Notes under the pieces: model-generated
Seen by the model: only the letters and a program-made list of their open reading frames with translations
What the model was told of the DNA's origin: nothing
Database searches by the model: none
Made by a program: the position numbers and the translations under genes
In this document: piece after piece, positions 34,093 through 43,193 of the stretch
Numbering within the stretch: the first letter of the stretch is position 1
Layout: each line of letters starts with the position of its first letter
NCBI RefSeq assembly: GCF_937988725.1
Contig: NZ_CALKHS010000009.1
Coordinates: forward strand, 1 to 64,000
Source of the DNA: an uncultured Castellaniella sp.
Lineage (GTDB): Bacteria > Pseudomonadota > Gammaproteobacteria > Burkholderiales > Burkholderiaceae_B
Reading direction: 5' to 3'
Length of the DNA: 64,000 nt

Positions 34093-35568
34093 ATGTTCGA
34101 CCTATTCTCCGGCCTGTCCCTCGCCGTCGGATCCGGCCTGGTACTGGCGCTGGCCCTCGTCCTGGTCTTCGAATTCATCAACGGCTTCCACGACACAGCC
34201 AACGCCGTCGCCACGGTCATCTACACCAAGGCCATGCCGCCGCACCTGGCGGTGTTCTTCGCGGGCCTGTGCAACTTCCTGGGCGTGCTGCTGGGCGGGG
34301 TCGGAGTGGCCTACGCCATCGTCCATCTGCTGCCCGTGGATCTGCTGCTCAACCTGGGCAGCGGCCGCAGCCTGGTCATGGTGTTCTCGATGCTGATCAC
34401 CGCCATCGCCTGGAACCTCGGCACCTGGTATTTCGGCATCCCCGCATCCAGTTCGCACACGTTGATCGGCGCGATCCTGGGCGTGGGCCTGGCCAACGCC
34501 CTGATGACCGGCCTGCCCGTGGGCGTCGGCGTCAACTGGAGCAAGGCCCTTGACATCGCCCTGTCGCTGATCATCTCGCCGCTGGCCGGCTTCATCATCG
34601 CGGCCCTGCTGCTGCTGGCCCTCAAGAAGATGTTCGTCGATTCGAAGATGCACAAGACGCCCGAGCAGCGCCGCGCCATCGACAACAAGAAACACCCGCC
34701 CTTCTGGAACCGGCTGGTGCTGGTGCTGTCGGCCATGTGCGTCAGCTTCGTGCACGGCTCCAACGACGGACAGAAGGGCATCGGCCTGGTCATGCTGGTG
34801 CTCATCGGCATCGTCCCGGCCAAATTCGTGCTGGACCCGGCCAGCACGCCCTACCAGATCCAGCGCACCTACGACGCGGTCGCCCACCTGAACGACCTCT
34901 ACCTGCGCAATGAAGCCGCCCTGAGCGGCCACCTGACGCTCAAGCGCCCGAACAACGCCGACCTGCCCCCCGCTCCCCGCTGCGAGCCGCAGGACACCCT
35001 GTCCAACATCCAGGTGGTGCGCCGCAACCTGGACGGCCTGCGCGCCTACGAGGACCTGCCGCCGGACGTGCGCGGACGCGTGCGCCGCTCCCTGCTCTGC
35101 CTGGACGACACCGCCCGCAAGGTGGCCGGCCTGAACGTGCTGCCCGCCGGCGAGGCCGCCGACCTGCGGCGCCTGCGCGCCGACCTGAGCGCGACGACGG
35201 AATACGCGCCGCTGTGGGTGATCGCGGCCGTCGCGTTGGCGCTGGGCCTGGGCACCATGGTGGGCTGGCGCCGCGTGGTGCTGACCGTGGGCGAAAAGAT
35301 CGGCAAGCAGGGCATGACCTATGCCCAGGGCACGGCCGCCCAGATCACCGCCGTCGCCACCATCGGCGTGGCCAATGTGTTCAGCCTGCCGGTCTCGACC
35401 ACGCAGGTGCTGTCCTCGGGCGTGGCCGGAGCCATGGTGGCCAATCGCAGCGGTCTGCACAACGGAACCGTGCGCGTCATCCTGCTGGCCTGGCTGCTGA
35501 CGTTCCCGGCCAGCATGCTGCTGTCGGCGGGCTTGTTCTCCCTGGCGGTGCTGACGCTGGGCGTATAG
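34093..35568 (+). CDS. pit: Low-affinity inorganic phosphate transporter (Pit family)
   Basis: Proton-coupled metal-phosphate symporter of the inner membrane, 491 residues with about ten transmembrane segments. The two inverted PiT repeats are visible: EFINGFHDTANAVATVIYTKAMPP near residue 28 and TAVATIGVANVFSLPVSTTQVLSSG near the C-terminus, plus FVHGSNDGQKGIG in the middle. A large hydrophilic loop (about residues 255-380) separates the halves, as in PitA. It stands alone, in the neighbourhood of phoU. AATAAT-like sequence precedes it but I cannot define a full promoter. Confidence 0.95.
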   Translation: MFDLFSGLSLAVGSGLVLALALVLVFEFINGFHDTANAVATVIYTKAMPPHLAVFFAGLCNFLGVLLGGVGVAYAIVHLLPVDLLLNLGSGRSLVMVFSMLITAIAWNLGTWYFGIPASSSHTLIGAILGVGLANALMTGLPVGVGVNWSKALDIALSLIISPLAGFIIAALLLLALKKMFVDSKMHKTPEQRRAIDNKKHPPFWNRLVLVLSAMCVSFVHGSNDGQKGIGLVMLVLIGIVPAKFVLDPASTPYQIQRTYDAVAHLNDLYLRNEAALSGHLTLKRPNNADLPPAPRCEPQDTLSNIQVVRRNLDGLRAYEDLPPDVRGRVRRSLLCLDDTARKVAGLNVLPAGEAADLRRLRADLSATTEYAPLWVIAAVALALGLGTMVGWRRVVLTVGEKIGKQGMTYAQGTAAQITAVATIGVANVFSLPVSTTQVLSSGVAGAMVANRSGLHNGTVRVILLAWLLTFPASMLLSAGLFSLAVLTLGV

Positions 35569-35590
35569 GCGGCGCCTCGGGGCGCCCGCC
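35568..35590. terminator. GC-rich hairpin between convergent pit and potI
   Basis: GGCGGCGCC-TCGG-GGCGCCCGCC folds into a very stable stem with a four-base loop and one bulge. It directly follows the pit stop codon. No T run follows, so it is at best a processing or RNA-end stabilising structure. Confidence 0.35.
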
Positions 35591-35603
35591 GCGGGGCGGG
35601 CCG

Positions 35604-36428
35604 CTAGGCGGCGCCCTGCCCCGCCTGCCGCTTCGACGCCTGGATCTGCATGCGGTTGATGGCGACCACGATGATGCCCACGGCCACCATGAACAGGGTC
35701 GCCAGGGCGTTGATCTCCGGCTTCAGGCCCAGGCGCACGCGGGAAAAGACTTCCAGCGGCAACGTGGTGTAGCCCGGCCCGGACAGAAAGGCGGCGATGA
35801 CCACATCGTCCAGCGACAGGGTGAAGGCCAGCAGCCAGGCCGCCGCCAGGGCCGGCGCGATCAGCGGCAGGGTGATGAGGAAAAACACCTTCAGCGGCGA
35901 GGCGCCCAGGTCCAGGGCGGCTTCCTCCAGGGAACGGTCCAGGTCGCGCACGCGCGACTGGATGATGACCGCCACATAGGCCGTGCACAGGATCACGTGC
36001 CCCACCCAGATGGTGAACAGGCCGTTGCCGTCGGGCCAGCCGGTGAACTTGGAGATTTCCACGAACATCAGCAGCAGGGAGATCCCCAGCACCACTTCCG
36101 GCATGACCAGCGGGGCGCTGAGCATGCCGACATACAGGCCGAAGCCCCGGAAACGCCCCATGCGGGCCAGCACGTATCCCGCCCAGGTGCCGACGACCAC
36201 CGAGGCCGTCGCCGTCAGGAGCGCGATCAGCAGGGACAGGCGGGCGGCCGACAGCAGGGCCTGGTCCTGGAACAGGGACCGGTACCAGCGCAGGGAAAAG
36301 CCCGACCAGGAATTCATCAGGGTCGAGTCGTTGAAGGAAAACACCATCAGGCAGGCGATGGGCACGTACAGGAAGCTGTAGCCGACAACCAGCGACAGGA
36401 AACGGAACCAGGAAGAACGCCGCATCAT
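35604..36428 (-). CDS. potI: Polyamine ABC transporter permease PotI-like
   Basis: Second membrane subunit of a spermidine/putrescine-type ABC importer, 274 residues, six transmembrane segments and the EAA loop EEAALDLGASPLKVFFLITLP that contacts the ATPase. The N-terminus FLYVPIACLMVFSFNDS is typical of PotC/PotI. The ATG at 36428 overlaps the potH stop (ATGA); a longer frame beginning inside potH was rejected. It is the last gene of the operon and converges on pit. Confidence 0.93.
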   Translation of the reverse strand: MMRRSSWFRFLSLVVGYSFLYVPIACLMVFSFNDSTLMNSWSGFSLRWYRSLFQDQALLSAARLSLLIALLTATASVVVGTWAGYVLARMGRFRGFGLYVGMLSAPLVMPEVVLGISLLLMFVEISKFTGWPDGNGLFTIWVGHVILCTAYVAVIIQSRVRDLDRSLEEAALDLGASPLKVFFLITLPLIAPALAAAWLLAFTLSLDDVVIAAFLSGPGYTTLPLEVFSRVRLGLKPEINALATLFMVAVGIIVVAINRMQIQASKRQAGQGAA

Positions 36429-37324
36429 CGATCCCGCCCGGCCAGCTGACGGGCCTGGTTGTACTGGAAGATCGACAGGGGCACGAGCAGGAGCAGCACC
36501 ATGACGCAGGTCACGGCCGCCGCCATCGGCCAGTCGGCGTTGTTGAAGAATTCGTTCCACATGACGCGTCCCATCATCAGGGTGTTGGCCCCGCCCAGCA
36601 TTTCCGGAATCACGTATTCGCCGACCGAGGGGATGAACACCAGCATGGCCCCGGCGATCACCCCCGGCATGGACAGGGGCAGCGTGACCTGGACGAAGGC
36701 CTGCCAGGGCCTGGCCCCCAGGTCATAGGCGGCTTCCAGCAGGCGGTCGTCGAGCTTCACCAGATTGGCGTACAGCGGCAGGATGAAAAACGGCAGGTAG
36801 GCATAGATCAGGCCGATGTAGACCGCCAGGTCCGTGCGGTAGATCTCCAGCGGCGCGTCGATCAGCCCCAGGCCCAGCAGCAGGTGGTTCAGGAGCCCGT
36901 CGTTGCGCAGGATGCCCACCCAGGCATAGACCCGCAGCAGCAGCGAGGTCCAGAACGGCAGGATCACCCCCAAAAGCAGCAGGTTGCGGACTTCCGGGCG
37001 CGAGCGGGCGATGTGGTAGGCCATGGGATAGCCGATCAGCGCGCAGCACGCGGTCGTCACCAGCGCCATCTTGACCGAGCTCAGATAGACCGCCGCATAC
37101 AGGCTGTCCGTGAACAGCAGCACGTACCCGCGCAGGTGCAGCGCCAGCGACAGGGTCTGGTCCTGCAGGGTGGCGATCGGCAGATATGGCGGAATGCCGA
37201 ACTGCAGGTCCGAAAAGCTGATCTTCAGGACCAGCAGGAACGGCGCCAGCAGAAACAGCGCCAGCCAGGCGAAGGGCACGGCGATGGCCCACTGGCGGGC
37301 GCTGGGGCGGCGGCCGAGATTCAT
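36425..37324 (-). CDS. potH: Polyamine ABC transporter permease PotH-like
   Basis: First membrane subunit of the importer, 299 residues. AIPFAWLALFLLAPFLLVLKISF is the first transmembrane segment, and LEAAYDLGARPWQAFVQVTLP is the EAA loop. It pairs with PotI in the inner membrane and receives substrate from PotF. Four-base overlaps with potG before and potI after indicate coupled translation in equal amounts. Confidence 0.93.
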   Translation of the reverse strand: MNLGRRPSARQWAIAVPFAWLALFLLAPFLLVLKISFSDLQFGIPPYLPIATLQDQTLSLALHLRGYVLLFTDSLYAAVYLSSVKMALVTTACCALIGYPMAYHIARSRPEVRNLLLLGVILPFWTSLLLRVYAWVGILRNDGLLNHLLLGLGLIDAPLEIYRTDLAVYIGLIYAYLPFFILPLYANLVKLDDRLLEAAYDLGARPWQAFVQVTLPLSMPGVIAGAMLVFIPSVGEYVIPEMLGGANTLMMGRVMWNEFFNNADWPMAAAVTCVMVLLLLVPLSIFQYNQARQLAGRDR

Positions 37325-38451
37325 GAGGCCAGCACCGTGCCGGCGTCATGGGACCAGGAAACGTAGACTTCCTCGTCCACCCCGGGCGCGTCGGACTGGC
37401 TCCAGCCCAGGCTGGGCACGCTGGCCTCGATGACCTGGCCGGCGTCCAGGCGGATCTGGTAGCGGGTGGTGCTGCCCATCCAGGCCACGTGCGACACCAT
37501 GCCGTGCCCCCAGTTGGCGTCCGCGTCCGGCGCCTGGCGGCCGACGCGGATCTGTTCCGGGCGGATGGAGACGTGGACTTCCATGCCCAGGGGTTCGCTG
37601 ACGCCATGGCTGACGTACAGCGGACGCGTCAGGGCGTCGCTTTCGATCAGCACGTGGTCGGGCTCGTCGACCACGATGGCGCCGGTGAACAGGTTGGTCG
37701 AGCCGATGAAGCCCGCCACGAAGCGGGTGCTGGGGAAGGTGTAGACGTCGTGCGGCGTGCCGCACTGCACGATCTGGCCCTCGGTCATGACTGCCAGGCG
37801 GCTGGCCATGGTCATGGCCTCTTCCTGGTCGTGCGTCACCATGATGCAGGTGACGCCCACCTGATCCAGGATCTTCACCAGTTCGATCTGCGTGGCCTGG
37901 CGGATCTGCTTGTCCAGGGCGGACATGGGCTCGTCCAGCAACAGCAGCTTGGGGCGCTTCACCAGGCTGCGGGCCAGGGCGACGCGCTGCTGCTGGCCGC
38001 CGGACAGCTGCTGGGGCTTGCGCCGCGCGTAGCCGGCCATCTGCACCAGATCCAGGGCCTCGAAGACCCGCTCATGGATCTCCTGGCGCGGCACGCCTTC
38101 CTGTTTCAGGCCGAAGGCGACGTTGGCCTCGACCGTCATGTGCGGGAACAGGGCGTAGGACTGGAACATCATGTTCACCGGCCGCCGGTGCGGCGGCAGG
38201 CCGGTGATGTCCTCGTCGTCCAGGATGATGCGCCCCGATGTCGGTTCCTCGAAGCCCGCCAGCATGCGCAGCAGCGTGGATTTGCCGCAGCCCGAACTGC
38301 CCAGCAGCGCAAAGATCTCGTGCCGGCGCACGGACAGGCTGACGGACTGCACCGCCACCGTGTCGCCGAAGATCTTGACGACCTCCTCCATGCGCACGAA
38401 GTCGTCGGCCTCGCCCTGGCGAGGCATGCCGCGCGGGTCCTGCATGGCCAT
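37321..38451 (-). CDS. potG: Polyamine ABC transporter ATP-binding protein PotG-like
   Basis: ATPase of the importer, 376 residues. Walker A GSSGCGKSTLL, Q-loop MFQSYALFPHMTV, signature LSGGQQQR, Walker B LLLLDEPMSALD and the switch His in VTHDQEEAM are all present; a TOBE domain fills the C-terminal third. The ATG at 38451 overlaps the potF stop, which decides the start over longer frames that would run into potF. The N-terminal extension (MAMQDPRGMPRQGEADDF) is typical of PotG as opposed to PotA. Confidence 0.94.
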   Translation of the reverse strand: MAMQDPRGMPRQGEADDFVRMEEVVKIFGDTVAVQSVSLSVRRHEIFALLGSSGCGKSTLLRMLAGFEEPTSGRIILDDEDITGLPPHRRPVNMMFQSYALFPHMTVEANVAFGLKQEGVPRQEIHERVFEALDLVQMAGYARRKPQQLSGGQQQRVALARSLVKRPKLLLLDEPMSALDKQIRQATQIELVKILDQVGVTCIMVTHDQEEAMTMASRLAVMTEGQIVQCGTPHDVYTFPSTRFVAGFIGSTNLFTGAIVVDEPDHVLIESDALTRPLYVSHGVSEPLGMEVHVSIRPEQIRVGRQAPDADANWGHGMVSHVAWMGSTTRYQIRLDAGQVIEASVPSLGWSQSDAPGVDEEVYVSWSHDAGTVLAS

Positions 38452-39548
38452 CAGCGCCCGGTCTTCAGCTGCGCCCACATCTGCGTCTGCAGGCGCAGGA
38501 TGTTCATGGGCTGGGGCTTGATGACGAACAGATTGCGGGTGACTTCCGCCGGCGGGTAGATCATGGGGTTGTCGGCGACTTCCTTCACCACGTATTTCCG
38601 CGCCTCTTTGTTGGCGTTCGGATAGAACATGGTGTTGGTGATGGCCGCGTGCACCTGCGGAGTCTCGATGTAGTTGATGAAGGCGTGCGCCTCGTCGACG
38701 TGCTCGGCGCTCTTCGGAATGGCCATGGTGTCGAACCAGGCCGGCGCGCCGCCGTCGGGAATGTAATAGTCGATGGCATAGGACTTCTTCGCCTCGCGGG
38801 CGCGCGACGATGCGATCATCACGTCGCCGGAGAAGCCGTAGACCATGCACAGGCCGCCCGAGGCCAACTCGTCGATGTAGCCCGAGGAACTGAACTGGCG
38901 GATGTAGGGGCGGATGGTCTTCAGCAGGGCCAGCGCGGCCTCGTAGTCCTTGGGATCGCTGCTGTTGGGATCCTTGCCCAGATAATGCAGCACGGCCGGG
39001 AAGACCTGGGCGGCCTCGTCCAGCACGGAAATGCCGCAGGACTGCAGCTTGGCCGCATTTTCGGGCTTGAAGAGCATGTCCCAGGAATTCAGGGGCGCGT
39101 CGGCGCCCATGATCTCGCGCACCTGGGTCACGTTGTAGCCTAGGCCGTTGGTGCCGTATCCCCAGGGAACCAGATACTGGTTGCCCGGATCGACGGTGGC
39201 GACCAGCGCCATCAGATCGGGATCCAGGTACTGCCAGTTGGGAATCTTCGAGCGGTCCAGCTTCTGGAACAGGCCGCCCTGAACCTGGCGGGCTGCATAG
39301 TGCGTGGACGGCACGACCACGTCGTAACCGGACTTGCCGGTCAGCAGCTTGGCCTGCAGGGTGTCGTTGGTGTCGTAGACGTCGTAACGGATCTTGATGC
39401 CGGTGGCCTTTTCAAAGCCGGACAAGGTATCGGGCGCCGTGTATTCGGCCCAGTTGTAGACGTTGACGACGCGATCCTGGGCATGCGCCGACCCGGCTGC
39501 GATCAGCGCGGCGGCGGCCAACAGGGTATGAACGGTGCCGATTTTCAT
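38451..39548 (-). CDS. potF: Periplasmic polyamine-binding protein PotF-like
   Basis: Solute-binding protein, 365 residues, with a Sec signal peptide (cleavage expected after AHA at about residue 23). VVNVYNWAEYTAPDTLSGFE matches the start of mature PotD/PotF, and KSGYDVVVPST and LVPWGYGTNGLGYN are family motifs whose aromatic and acidic residues bind the amine groups. It is the first gene of potFGHI. The order on the chromosome is the same as in E. coli. GGGGAC precedes the ATG. Putrescine is the likely ligand, with spermidine or a related amine possible. Confidence 0.92.
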   Translation of the reverse strand: MKIGTVHTLLAAAALIAAGSAHAQDRVVNVYNWAEYTAPDTLSGFEKATGIKIRYDVYDTNDTLQAKLLTGKSGYDVVVPSTHYAARQVQGGLFQKLDRSKIPNWQYLDPDLMALVATVDPGNQYLVPWGYGTNGLGYNVTQVREIMGADAPLNSWDMLFKPENAAKLQSCGISVLDEAAQVFPAVLHYLGKDPNSSDPKDYEAALALLKTIRPYIRQFSSSGYIDELASGGLCMVYGFSGDVMIASSRAREAKKSYAIDYYIPDGGAPAWFDTMAIPKSAEHVDEAHAFINYIETPQVHAAITNTMFYPNANKEARKYVVKEVADNPMIYPPAEVTRNLFVIKPQPMNILRLQTQMWAQLKTGR

Positions 39549-39609
39549 GGCAAGGTCCCCATAGAAAGGTCAACAAGGGGATCACCGGAACCGGGCCGCG
39601 CCGCCGCTT

Positions 39610-40308
39610 TCAGGCGGACGATCGCCGATATGCCCCGTTCAGTGCATCCCACCACTGCGCTCCGCGCGCGCCGGCTACCTTAACCAAAGACCGGCGCAGA
39701 CGCAACAGATTTTTACGCCGCTGTCCCGGACTGACCACACCCAGGCGGGCGCGGTCGAAATCGATCAGCCAGACGCGGTCCCGATCGTCGAACAGGATGT
39801 TGTAGGCGTTCAGGTCGGCATGCCGCACGCCGGCCTCATGCATGGCACGGATCGCCCGGGCGACGGCCTCGGGATCGGCGCGGTCCAGTTGCCCGGCCAG
39901 GGACCGCGCCCCGGGGATGCGGGCCACCAGGATGGCATTGCGATAGCTCAGGCCGTCGCGCCAATAGGCGGCGGCCAGGGGTTCGGGCACCCGCAGGCCG
40001 GCCGAGCGCAGATGCGCCAGCGCCCGCACTTCGGCCCAGGCGCGCACCCGGCTTTCCCCCAGCCAGCAGTACGCGTGGCGGCCCAGGCGCGCCCGCAGGC
40101 CGCCGCGGCGATAGTGCCGCAGGACGGCGGCGCCATGGTCGCCGTCGACGAACCAGGCCGCCTGCCGGCCGCCCTCGCCCACGGCGACGGCCCCCGGGCG
40201 CCGGGGGTCGAACCATGCGTCCGAGGCCACGGCGGCCAGGCGCTCCGGCGCGCACACGGCGCCCCCGGGCGCCGGGAGGCGCACCCAGCCGGACGGCAGC
40301 GCCCTCAT
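39610..40308 (-). CDS. kdkA: 3-deoxy-D-manno-octulosonic acid (Kdo) kinase
   Basis: Phosphorylates the single Kdo residue of lipid A-Kdo at position 4, as in Haemophilus and Bordetella. The 232-residue protein has a eukaryote-like kinase fold with the catalytic loop HADLNAYNIL and the metal site LIDFDRARLG, and VLRHYRRGG near the start. The length fits KdkA (about 235). Its ATG overlaps the stop of the TauE/SafE gene as ATGA. Its presence suggests the LPS has one phosphorylated Kdo instead of two Kdo residues, which matches what I know of Bordetella-type core. Confidence 0.88.
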   Translation of the reverse strand: MRALPSGWVRLPAPGGAVCAPERLAAVASDAWFDPRRPGAVAVGEGGRQAAWFVDGDHGAAVLRHYRRGGLRARLGRHAYCWLGESRVRAWAEVRALAHLRSAGLRVPEPLAAAYWRDGLSYRNAILVARIPGARSLAGQLDRADPEAVARAIRAMHEAGVRHADLNAYNILFDDRDRVWLIDFDRARLGVVSPGQRRKNLLRLRRSLVKVAGARGAQWWDALNGAYRRSSA

Positions 40309-41090
40309 GCCGGCCCCCGCGCCAGCAGCAGCGCCATGATGAGCAGCAGCATGCAGGCGAAGATGAGCTTGAGCCGCGCCTCGGGCAAGGCGTAGGCCAG
40401 GCGCACGCCGTACGGCACGCACAGCAGGCTGCCCAGGGCCAGCGGAATCCCCACCAGGCCGTGCGCCTGGCCGTGCCAGGCGTAGGTCGCCAGGGCCACC
40501 ATCGTGCCCGGCACGATCATGGTCAGCGCCAGGGCCTGCGCGGAGGTCTGGCGCAGGTGGAAGAGCGTCGTCATCAGGGGCACGGCCAGCACCGACCCGC
40601 CCACGCCGAAAATACCTCCCGTCAGGCCGGCGAAGATCCCCACGCCGAAATACCACCGGCGGCGCACCTGCCCGACCTCGCGGAAATGGCTGGCGGGCCG
40701 CGTCAGCGCCTTGCGGCCCAGGCTTTCCCGGAAATAGAACAGGGCGATCAGGAAGACGAAGCCGGCATAGATGCGGCGCAGCAGCCAGGGATCGATGCCT
40801 AGGGCGATCTGGGCGCCGATCCAGGTGAAGACGATGGAGCCGCCCGCCCCCGCCGCCGCCGAGCGCAGGTCGATGGGCGAGCGCTGGTGATATTTGCGCA
40901 CCGTCAGCAGCACGGCGGGCAGCACCATGATCAGGGCCGTGCCCTGGGCGGCCTGCTGTTCGTAGCCCAGGATCAGGCCCAGCAGGGGAATGGCGAACAG
41001 GCCGCCGCCGATTCCCAGGACTCCGCCGGAGAATCCGATCACGCCGCCAACGGCCAGGCAGGCCGGAATCAACCACAGACTTTCAGACAT
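40305..41090 (-). CDS. TSUP family (TauE/SafE) membrane permease
   Basis: 261 residues, seven or eight transmembrane segments. The duplicated family motif is visible as GFSGGVLGIGGGLFAIPLL near residue 20 and GLTGGIFGVGGSVLAVPLM near residue 155. Members move sulfite, sulfonates or other small organic anions; nothing in the sequence fixes the substrate here. It lies between radA (10-base gap upstream) and kdkA (four-base overlap downstream) in a minus-strand operon. Confidence 0.9.
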   Translation of the reverse strand: MSESLWLIPACLAVGGVIGFSGGVLGIGGGLFAIPLLGLILGYEQQAAQGTALIMVLPAVLLTVRKYHQRSPIDLRSAAAGAGGSIVFTWIGAQIALGIDPWLLRRIYAGFVFLIALFYFRESLGRKALTRPASHFREVGQVRRRWYFGVGIFAGLTGGIFGVGGSVLAVPLMTTLFHLRQTSAQALALTMIVPGTMVALATYAWHGQAHGLVGIPLALGSLLCVPYGVRLAYALPEARLKLIFACMLLLIMALLLARGPA

Positions 41091-41100
41091 CCAAAACCCT

Positions 41101-42456
41101 TTAACGCAATACGCCGAGCACGTCCTCGACGCGGTCCACCGCCTGGATCTCCAGCCCCTCGATGGGCTGGCGCGGCAGATTGGCCCGGGGGACGATGGCG
41201 CGGCCGAAGCCCAGCTTGGCCGCCTCGCGCAGGCGCTCCTGCCCCCGGGGCGCCGGGCGGATTTCACCGGCCAGGCCGACTTCGCCGAAAGCCAGCAGGC
41301 CTTCGGGCAGGGGCTGGTCCCGCATGGACGACAGGATCGCCAGGGCCACGGCCAGGTCGGCGGCGGGCTCCATGATGCGCACCCCGCCCACGGCGTTGAC
41401 GAACACGTCCTGGTCGAAGGTCGCCACGCCCGCGTGGCGGTGCAGCACCGCCAGCAGCATGGCCAGACGGCTGCTTTCCAGGCCGACGGACAGGCGCCGG
41501 GGATTGGGCACGTGCGCCGTGTCCACCAGTGCCTGGACTTCGACCAGCAGCGGGCGGGTGCCTTCCTGGGTGGCCATGACGCAGGACCCGGCCACCTGGC
41601 GGGCGTGTCCGGCCAGGAACAGCGCCGACGGGTTGCTGACGCCGCGCAGGCCGCGGTCCGTCATGGCGAAGACGCCCAGCTCGTTGACCGCGCCGAAGCG
41701 GTTCTTGATGGCGCGCACCAGCCGGAACGAGGAATGTGTGTCGCCTTCGAAATACAGCACGGTGTCGACGATGTGCTCCAGCACACGGGGGCCCGCCAGG
41801 GCGCCGTCTTTCGTCACGTGGCCGATCAGGATCAGCGTCACGCCGGTCTGCTTGGCCACGCGCGTGAGCTGGGCGGCGCATTCGCGCACCTGCGACACCG
41901 AACCGGGCGCCGCCGTCAGGTCGCCGGAATACAGGGTCTGGATCGAATCGATCACGGCGACTTCGGGGCGGCGCTCGACCAGCGCCCCGGTGATCTGTTC
42001 CAGGCGAATTTCCGCCAGCAGGTCCACGGCGTCGCCCGACACCCCCAGGCGCTGGGCCCGCAGGGCCACCTGTTCGGCGGATTCCTCGCCCGTGACGTAC
42101 AGGACCGGCCCGCGTTCCGACAGGCTGGCCAGGGCCTGCAGCAGCAAGGTCGATTTGCCGATCCCCGGATCGCCGCCGATCAGCACGACGGCGCCGGCTA
42201 CCAGTCCGCCGCCCAGCACGCGATCGAATTCCTCGATGCCGGTGGGATTGCGGGCCTGTTCGCGGGCCTCGATGTCGGCCAGGCGCCGCACTGGCGCGGA
42301 TCCGGCCAGCGGCGCGAAGCGATGCGTGGCGGACGCCGCCGATTCGCGGGATTCCTGCAGGGTGTTCCAGGCGCCGCAGTGGGGACAGCGGCCTTCCCAT
42401 TTGGCCGTCGCGCCGCCGCAATCCGCGCAGAGGAACAGGGTGCGGGCCTTGGCCAT
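41101..42456 (-). CDS. radA: DNA repair protein RadA
   Basis: DnaB-like helicase that drives branch migration in recombination, 451 residues. It has an N-terminal zinc finger (Cys10, Cys13, Cys24, Cys27), a RecA-type ATPase with Walker A GGDPGIGKST at about 94-102, the RadA-specific KNRFG motif, and a C-terminal Lon-like domain. The ATG at 42456 shares one base with the TGA of the upstream SDR gene; longer frames run into that gene. No anomalies. Confidence 0.96.
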   Translation of the reverse strand: MAKARTLFLCADCGGATAKWEGRCPHCGAWNTLQESRESAASATHRFAPLAGSAPVRRLADIEAREQARNPTGIEEFDRVLGGGLVAGAVVLIGGDPGIGKSTLLLQALASLSERGPVLYVTGEESAEQVALRAQRLGVSGDAVDLLAEIRLEQITGALVERRPEVAVIDSIQTLYSGDLTAAPGSVSQVRECAAQLTRVAKQTGVTLILIGHVTKDGALAGPRVLEHIVDTVLYFEGDTHSSFRLVRAIKNRFGAVNELGVFAMTDRGLRGVSNPSALFLAGHARQVAGSCVMATQEGTRPLLVEVQALVDTAHVPNPRRLSVGLESSRLAMLLAVLHRHAGVATFDQDVFVNAVGGVRIMEPAADLAVALAILSSMRDQPLPEGLLAFGEVGLAGEIRPAPRGQERLREAAKLGFGRAIVPRANLPRQPIEGLEIQAVDRVEDVLGVLR

Positions 42457-43172
42457 CAGCGGCCCGCCAGGCTGCCGCCCCCGTCCACGCCCAGTTCCTG
42501 GCCGGTGATGAAGGCGGCCTCGTCGCTCAGCAGAAAGACCACGGCGGCGGCGACCTCGTCGGCCTGGGCCAGGCGGCCCAGGGGGATGGTCGCCAGCACG
42601 GCGCGCTCGGCCTCGCTGCCCACGGGGCATTCCGTACGGAACGAGCCGGTTTCCACCGGCCCCGGCGATACCGCATTGACCGTGACGCCGTAGGGGGCCA
42701 GTTCCAGGGCCCAGGTGCGGGTGCAGCCCAGCAGCGCGCTTTTCGCGGCCGAATAGCTGGTGTGGCCCACGGAGCCATGCACGGCCCGGCTGCAGAGATT
42801 GACGATGCGGCCGGCCTTGCGGGCCTTCATGCCCGGCACGAAGGCCTGCACGGCCTGGACCGCGACGCGCACGTTCAGGTCGAAGGACTGATACAGCGAC
42901 GCCAGATCGACTTCGCCCAGTGGTTCCGGCATGACCGGCCCCACGCAGTTGACCACCGCATCGACGGGGTATTTTTCGCGGATCACGCGCAGCAGTTCCT
43001 CGGTCTCGCCCGCGCTGGCCAGATCGCAGGCATAGAGATAGCCCGGAAAGTCGATGTCCGCCGTATGGCGGGCCAGGCCGACCACGTGGCAGCCCTGATC
43101 GGCCAGCCGCTGGCTGACGGCCCAGCCGATGCCCTTGGTCGCGCCCGTGACGAGCACACAGCTATTTTTCAT
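42456..43172 (-). CDS. SDR family oxidoreductase (FabG-like)
   Basis: Classical short-chain dehydrogenase, 238 residues. The NAD(P) loop is TGATKGIGWAV, the structural motif NCVG stands in place of NNAG, the catalytic Ser lies in LCSRAVHG, and Tyr-x3-Lys appears as YSAAKSA; VNAVSPGPVETG follows. It is probably a 3-oxoacyl reductase or a sugar or ketone reductase, but the substrate cannot be read from sequence. It lies 21 bases after alr and overlaps the radA start, so it is probably cotranscribed with both. Confidence 0.88.
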   Translation of the reverse strand: MKNSCVLVTGATKGIGWAVSQRLADQGCHVVGLARHTADIDFPGYLYACDLASAGETEELLRVIREKYPVDAVVNCVGPVMPEPLGEVDLASLYQSFDLNVRVAVQAVQAFVPGMKARKAGRIVNLCSRAVHGSVGHTSYSAAKSALLGCTRTWALELAPYGVTVNAVSPGPVETGSFRTECPVGSEAERAVLATIPLGRLAQADEVAAAVVFLLSDEAAFITGQELGVDGGGSLAGR

Positions 43173-43193
43173 GAAAGGTCCTTGAAAGGGACA

